Shown here: piece after piece, positions 5,242 to 7,499 of the stretch
Layout of the letters: every line of letters starts with the position of its first letter
Numbering within the stretch: the first letter of the stretch is position 1
Assembly (NCBI GenBank): GCA_031254675.1
Contig: JAIRTV010000323.1
Location: 1 to 7,499, forward strand
Source of the DNA: Planctomycetaceae bacterium
GTDB taxonomy: Bacteria; Planctomycetota; Planctomycetia; Pirellulales; Thermoguttaceae
DNA length: 7,499 nucleotides
Direction: 5' to 3'
Notes under the pieces: model-generated
The model's input: only the letters and a program-made list of their open reading frames with translations
What the model was told of the DNA's origin: nothing
The model's database searches: none
Position numbers and translations under genes: made by a program

Positions 5242-5775
5242 ATGACAGTTCTTAGAAACAAACAAGCTCGTTGTCATTGCCGAACGGGCAAACGTTTACC
5301 GCAAGGCAAAAGTGGTGGTATCCAGTTATTGTTGATTCAGACGATTGATCCGCTTGGCAGACAGGGCGATATTGTCGAAGTGAAACCCGGTTACGCCAAT
5401 AATTATTTGATTCCGCAAGGTTTGGCAACAGTTGTGACGGATCATCATAAGCGGATGATTGAGAAACATAAAGCGAAACTTGCAGAAATTCAAAAAAAGC
5501 GGTTGGTTGGTTTGCAGGCTTTGGCGGATGAGATACGTACCAAGCGAGTTTCCATTGAAGCCAATGCCAATGAAGAGGGACATCTTTATGGTTCGGTTGG
5601 TCCTGACGAGATAGTCAAGGCATTGCGTGGTGAGGGTATTGTGTTGACGCCGGATCAGGTTCGTCTTTCTGGACCGATTAAGGAGCTGGCGTTGTACACG
5701 GTTCGGATTTATCTTGGTCACGGTATTGAAAGCGAATTAAAAGTTTGGGTCGTTCCCACTGTTGCTGAGAAGTGA
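5242..5775 (+). CDS. rplI: 50S ribosomal protein L9 with N-terminal extension
   Basis: L9 binds 23S rRNA at the base of the L1 stalk and helps maintain reading-frame fidelity. From ATG 5242 it is 177 aa. The normal L9 N-terminus begins near residue 27 (IQLLLIQTIDPLGRQGDIVEVKPGYANNYLIPQGLA), followed by the long connecting helix (about 68-103) and the C-terminal domain with HLYGSVGPDEI and ELKVWVVP. Ahead of the normal start is a basic 26-residue extension containing CHC at 11-13. There is no ATG, GTG or TTG codon in frame between 5242 and the TTG at residue 30, so the extension must be translated. A TTG at 5233 would add three residues, but it sits in the T-run of the leader hairpin. Neither start has a Shine-Dalgarno sequence. 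Confidence 0.93.
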   Translation: MTVLRNKQARCHCRTGKRLPQGKSGGIQLLLIQTIDPLGRQGDIVEVKPGYANNYLIPQGLATVVTDHHKRMIEKHKAKLAEIQKKRLVGLQALADEIRTKRVSIEANANEEGHLYGSVGPDEIVKALRGEGIVLTPDQVRLSGPIKELALYTVRIYLGHGIESELKVWVVPTVAEK

Positions 5776-5892
5776 AACCGTTTTTCTATTATTGACTGTT
5801 GCCGATTGATCATTGGAGATTCGGATTGATTTTTATTATGTTGCCGATGAATTTCGATGATCAATTGCCGATGTTGATTACTCCATTGACAG
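5776..5892. repeat. rplI-hemA spacer with short repeats
   Basis: This 117-base spacer contains three direct copies of TTGCCGAT (5799-5806, 5841-5848, 5865-5872). It also has a 9-bp inverted repeat, ATTGATCAT (5805-5813) with ATGATCAAT (5857-5865). One inverted copy of the octamer (ATCGGCAA, 7444-7451) occurs beyond hemA. The arrangement could be a binding-site cluster or stem-loop ahead of hemA, or simply a low-complexity remnant. Confidence 0.4.
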
Positions 5893-7179
5893 ATGAATCT
5901 CCGCATTGTGGGTTTGAATTACCGGTCGGCGTCGCTTGAGTTGAGAGAACATCTGACGTTTTCTCCGAAACAAACTGCCGAAGCGCTTGCTGTTTGGCGT
6001 AACACTATCCCTGATACGGAAGCGGTTCTTCTTTCAACGTGTAATCGTACAGAATTGTATATTGCTTCGGCGAACACGATTGTGTTACCTCCGACAGAGC
6101 AGTTGCTTGGTTTTTTGTTGCAACAAAAAGAAAATTCTACCAATGGGTTTGCGTTGGCGTCGCAAGTGTTTACGCTTGATGGTTTGGAGGCGGTGCGACA
6201 TCTTTTTTCGGTGGCATCGGGACTTGATAGTATGGTTCTTGGCGAGGTTCAGATTCTTGCGCAGGTCAAAGCGGCGTATCAGATGGCACTAGATCATGAA
6301 ACCGTGGGACCTTTAACGCATGCGTTATTTCAGATGGCTTTCAAAGCGGCAAAAGATATTGCGTCGGAAACGGAAATTCACAGACATCGGATTAGTATTC
6401 CGAGTGTTGCGGTTGCTGATTTTGCGATTCGAATATTTGGTCGGCTTGACGATAAACGAATTTTGATTTTTGGAGCTGGTGAAATGGGGCGGGAAACATT
6501 GTGTTATCTTGTTGAATACGGAGCGAAGTCGATTACCGTATTGAACCGTCACCGTGATCGAGCGGAACATCTTGCGGCGGAATTTAACGGAGTTGTTGCT
6601 GATTGGCGAAACCGGTTTGAAATGATGCTTGACGCGGATATTATTGTTTCAACAGTGGGAGCGTCGGAGCCGGTTGTAACGTTAAAAGATTATCGCAACA
6701 TTGAATCCCGTCGGTTGGGGCGAACATTGTTTGTTCTTGATTTGGCGGTTCCGCGAAATTTTGAACCGGCGATTGGTGAATGTCCTGATGTTCATCTTTA
6801 TTCGATTGACGCTCTTCAAGAAATTTGCGACAAAAATCGTGAAGAGCGGAATGGTGAAATTCCGAAGGCGGAGAAGATGATTTCATTGGCTGCTAAAGAT
6901 TTTGTTCAGGAAATGAATCATCGTCAAAACGGAGAGATGATCCAAAAACTCTGGCAACGTTGGGCGCAAACGAAGGAGACGGAACTTCATCGGTTGTTCA
7001 ATAAACTTCCTAATCTGACAGAAAAAGAGCAGGCGGAAATTCGTCATGCTTTTGACCGGTTGATTGGTAAATTTTTGCATCCGCCGTTGGAATCGCTTCG
7101 TAACGAATCCAAAGACGGTGTTCCGCACAAACTTCTTGACGCTTTGGCAAAACTTTTCCGATTGCGCGACAATAATTGA
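5893..7179 (+). CDS. hemA: Glutamyl-tRNA reductase
   Basis: This enzyme reduces glutamyl-tRNA(Glu) to glutamate-1-semialdehyde with NADPH, the first committed step of C5-pathway tetrapyrrole synthesis (haem and related compounds). The 428-aa length is typical. The N-terminal catalytic domain contains GLNYRSASLELRE (7-19), LSTCNRTELY with the nucleophilic C50, and HLFSVASGLDSMVLGEVQI (103-121) with the conserved histidine and LGE motif. The NADPH-binding Rossmann domain has GAGEMG at 194-199, then VLNRHRDRA and the STVGAS region, followed by LFVLDLAVPRNFEP. The C-terminal dimerisation helices span roughly 325-428. The linker reads IASETEIHRHRISIPSVAVADFA rather than the common VRTET version. 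No Shine-Dalgarno sequence is seen before the ATG. The 117-base gap from rplI leaves open whether it has its own promoter. Confidence 0.97.
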   Translation: MNLRIVGLNYRSASLELREHLTFSPKQTAEALAVWRNTIPDTEAVLLSTCNRTELYIASANTIVLPPTEQLLGFLLQQKENSTNGFALASQVFTLDGLEAVRHLFSVASGLDSMVLGEVQILAQVKAAYQMALDHETVGPLTHALFQMAFKAAKDIASETEIHRHRISIPSVAVADFAIRIFGRLDDKRILIFGAGEMGRETLCYLVEYGAKSITVLNRHRDRAEHLAAEFNGVVADWRNRFEMMLDADIIVSTVGASEPVVTLKDYRNIESRRLGRTLFVLDLAVPRNFEPAIGECPDVHLYSIDALQEICDKNREERNGEIPKAEKMISLAAKDFVQEMNHRQNGEMIQKLWQRWAQTKETELHRLFNKLPNLTEKEQAEIRHAFDRLIGKFLHPPLESLRNESKDGVPHKLLDALAKLFRLRDNN

Positions 7180-7407
7180 TTGTTAAAATTGAGCGAGTCA
7201 AATGAAAAAAATATCAGCAATTATTTTGAAATGGAAAATAGCCAAATTCACGGACTTTCTCTCGAATGGAAAGATCGCTGCGTTTTGATGAGACCGGATG
7301 TCAACGAAATGATATGATAGACAATTTCGATCAACCATTCGTAATTCCGTGAATTTAGTATTACGGTTGAATCTGTTATAAAAACTGATTTGTTATGAAA
7401 TGGCGTT
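7180..7407. other. Convergent intergenic region after hemA
   Basis: These 228 bases lie between the hemA stop and the stop of a minus-strand partial ORF. Two overlapping plus-strand micro-ORFs of 28 codons start at 7203 and 7231; neither has a recognisable product, and I do not call them genes. The main feature is the nested inverted repeat at 7244-7356. No simple hairpin plus T-run terminator for hemA is visible. Confidence 0.5.
7244..7356. repeat. Long interrupted inverted repeat (potential structured RNA)
   Basis: Three nested pairs of arms are perfectly complementary. AAATTCACGGA (7244-7254) pairs with TCCGTGAATTT (7346-7356), CGAATGG (7263-7269) with CCATTCG (7335-7341), and GATCG (7273-7277) with CGATC (7328-7332). 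They give 23 pairs, interrupted by internal loops of 8/4 and 3/2 bases. The apical 50 bases may fold further, for example CGTT (7281-7284) with AACG (7303-7306). Position between convergent genes suggests a bidirectional 3'-end structure, a small RNA or a miniature mobile element; the sequence alone does not decide. Confidence 0.6.
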
Positions 7408-7499
7408 TTATTTTTGCTGAGGACTTATTGTAACTAACGATTGATCGGCAATCAAAACCGGTGAATCATAAACGGGAATATCGTTAAATGTTTGGAAGT
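7408..7499 (-). CDS. C-terminal end of a hypothetical protein, 5'-truncated by the window
   Basis: On the minus strand a frame enters at the right edge and stays open for 29 codons to a TAA at 7408-7410. The encoded tail includes NDIPVYDSPVLIADQSLVTI and ends in SPQQK. Its composition (Asp, Pro, Val and Ile in a beta-like pattern) looks like real protein, and the other two minus frames have stops close to the edge. I do not recognise the family. It would converge on hemA. With only 29 codons, chance cannot be excluded. Confidence 0.4.
   Translation of the reverse strand, partial: FQTFNDIPVYDSPVLIADQSLVTISPQQK

Noticed and set aside
5326..5721. 131-codon ORF antisense to rplI
   Set aside because: It lies entirely within the clear L9 gene on the other strand; a shadow frame with no protein signature.
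7203..7317. Two overlapping 28-codon plus-strand ORFs after hemA
   Set aside because: Too short, no recognisable product, no good ribosome binding site, and they overlap the inverted repeat.

Overview
The window looks like a piece of a low-GC Planctomycetota chromosome, probably a Pirellulales-type lineage. Three things suggest this. The gene order rplY-pth-rpsF-ssb-rplI is one I associate with planctomycetes, and rpsR is missing between ssb and rplI. L9 carries a basic N-terminal extension. Several core genes also lack a Shine-Dalgarno sequence. This is recall plus inference, not a database result.

Positions 1 to about 2450 are an AT-rich accessory stretch. They hold one unrecognised plus-strand ORF that is open to the left window edge (2-523), two small unrecognised minus-strand membrane-protein ORFs (876-1292 and 1531-1893), and a decayed minus-strand fragment of what looks like the C-terminus of a large glycoside-hydrolase-like protein (1886-2447, with an apparent frameshift at a T6 run). 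A non-coding repeat occurs just downstream of each membrane-protein gene (804-836 and 1443-1504), and the second copy contains a 29-nt tandem duplication.

Positions 2671 to 7179 are a plus-strand housekeeping block. It runs rplY (L25/CTC), pth (overlapping rplY by ATGA), rpsF (S6), ssb, rplI (L9) and hemA (glutamyl-tRNA reductase). The first five serve ribosome assembly, peptidyl-tRNA recycling and single-stranded DNA binding; hemA commits glutamyl-tRNA to tetrapyrrole synthesis. Spacers between them carry clear stem-loops: 4383-4416 before ssb, and 5126-5157 and 5201-5222 before rplI. The last is followed by a T-run and resembles an attenuator.

Positions 7180-7499 hold no complete gene. They contain a nested inverted repeat (7244-7356) able to form a long interrupted hairpin, and the last 29 codons of a minus-strand ORF that enters from the right edge and converges on hemA. 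I see no tRNA, rRNA, CRISPR array, intact insertion sequence or recognisable defence system. The candidates for something undescribed are the paired repeat/membrane-gene arrangement, the 7244-7356 structure and the rplI leader.
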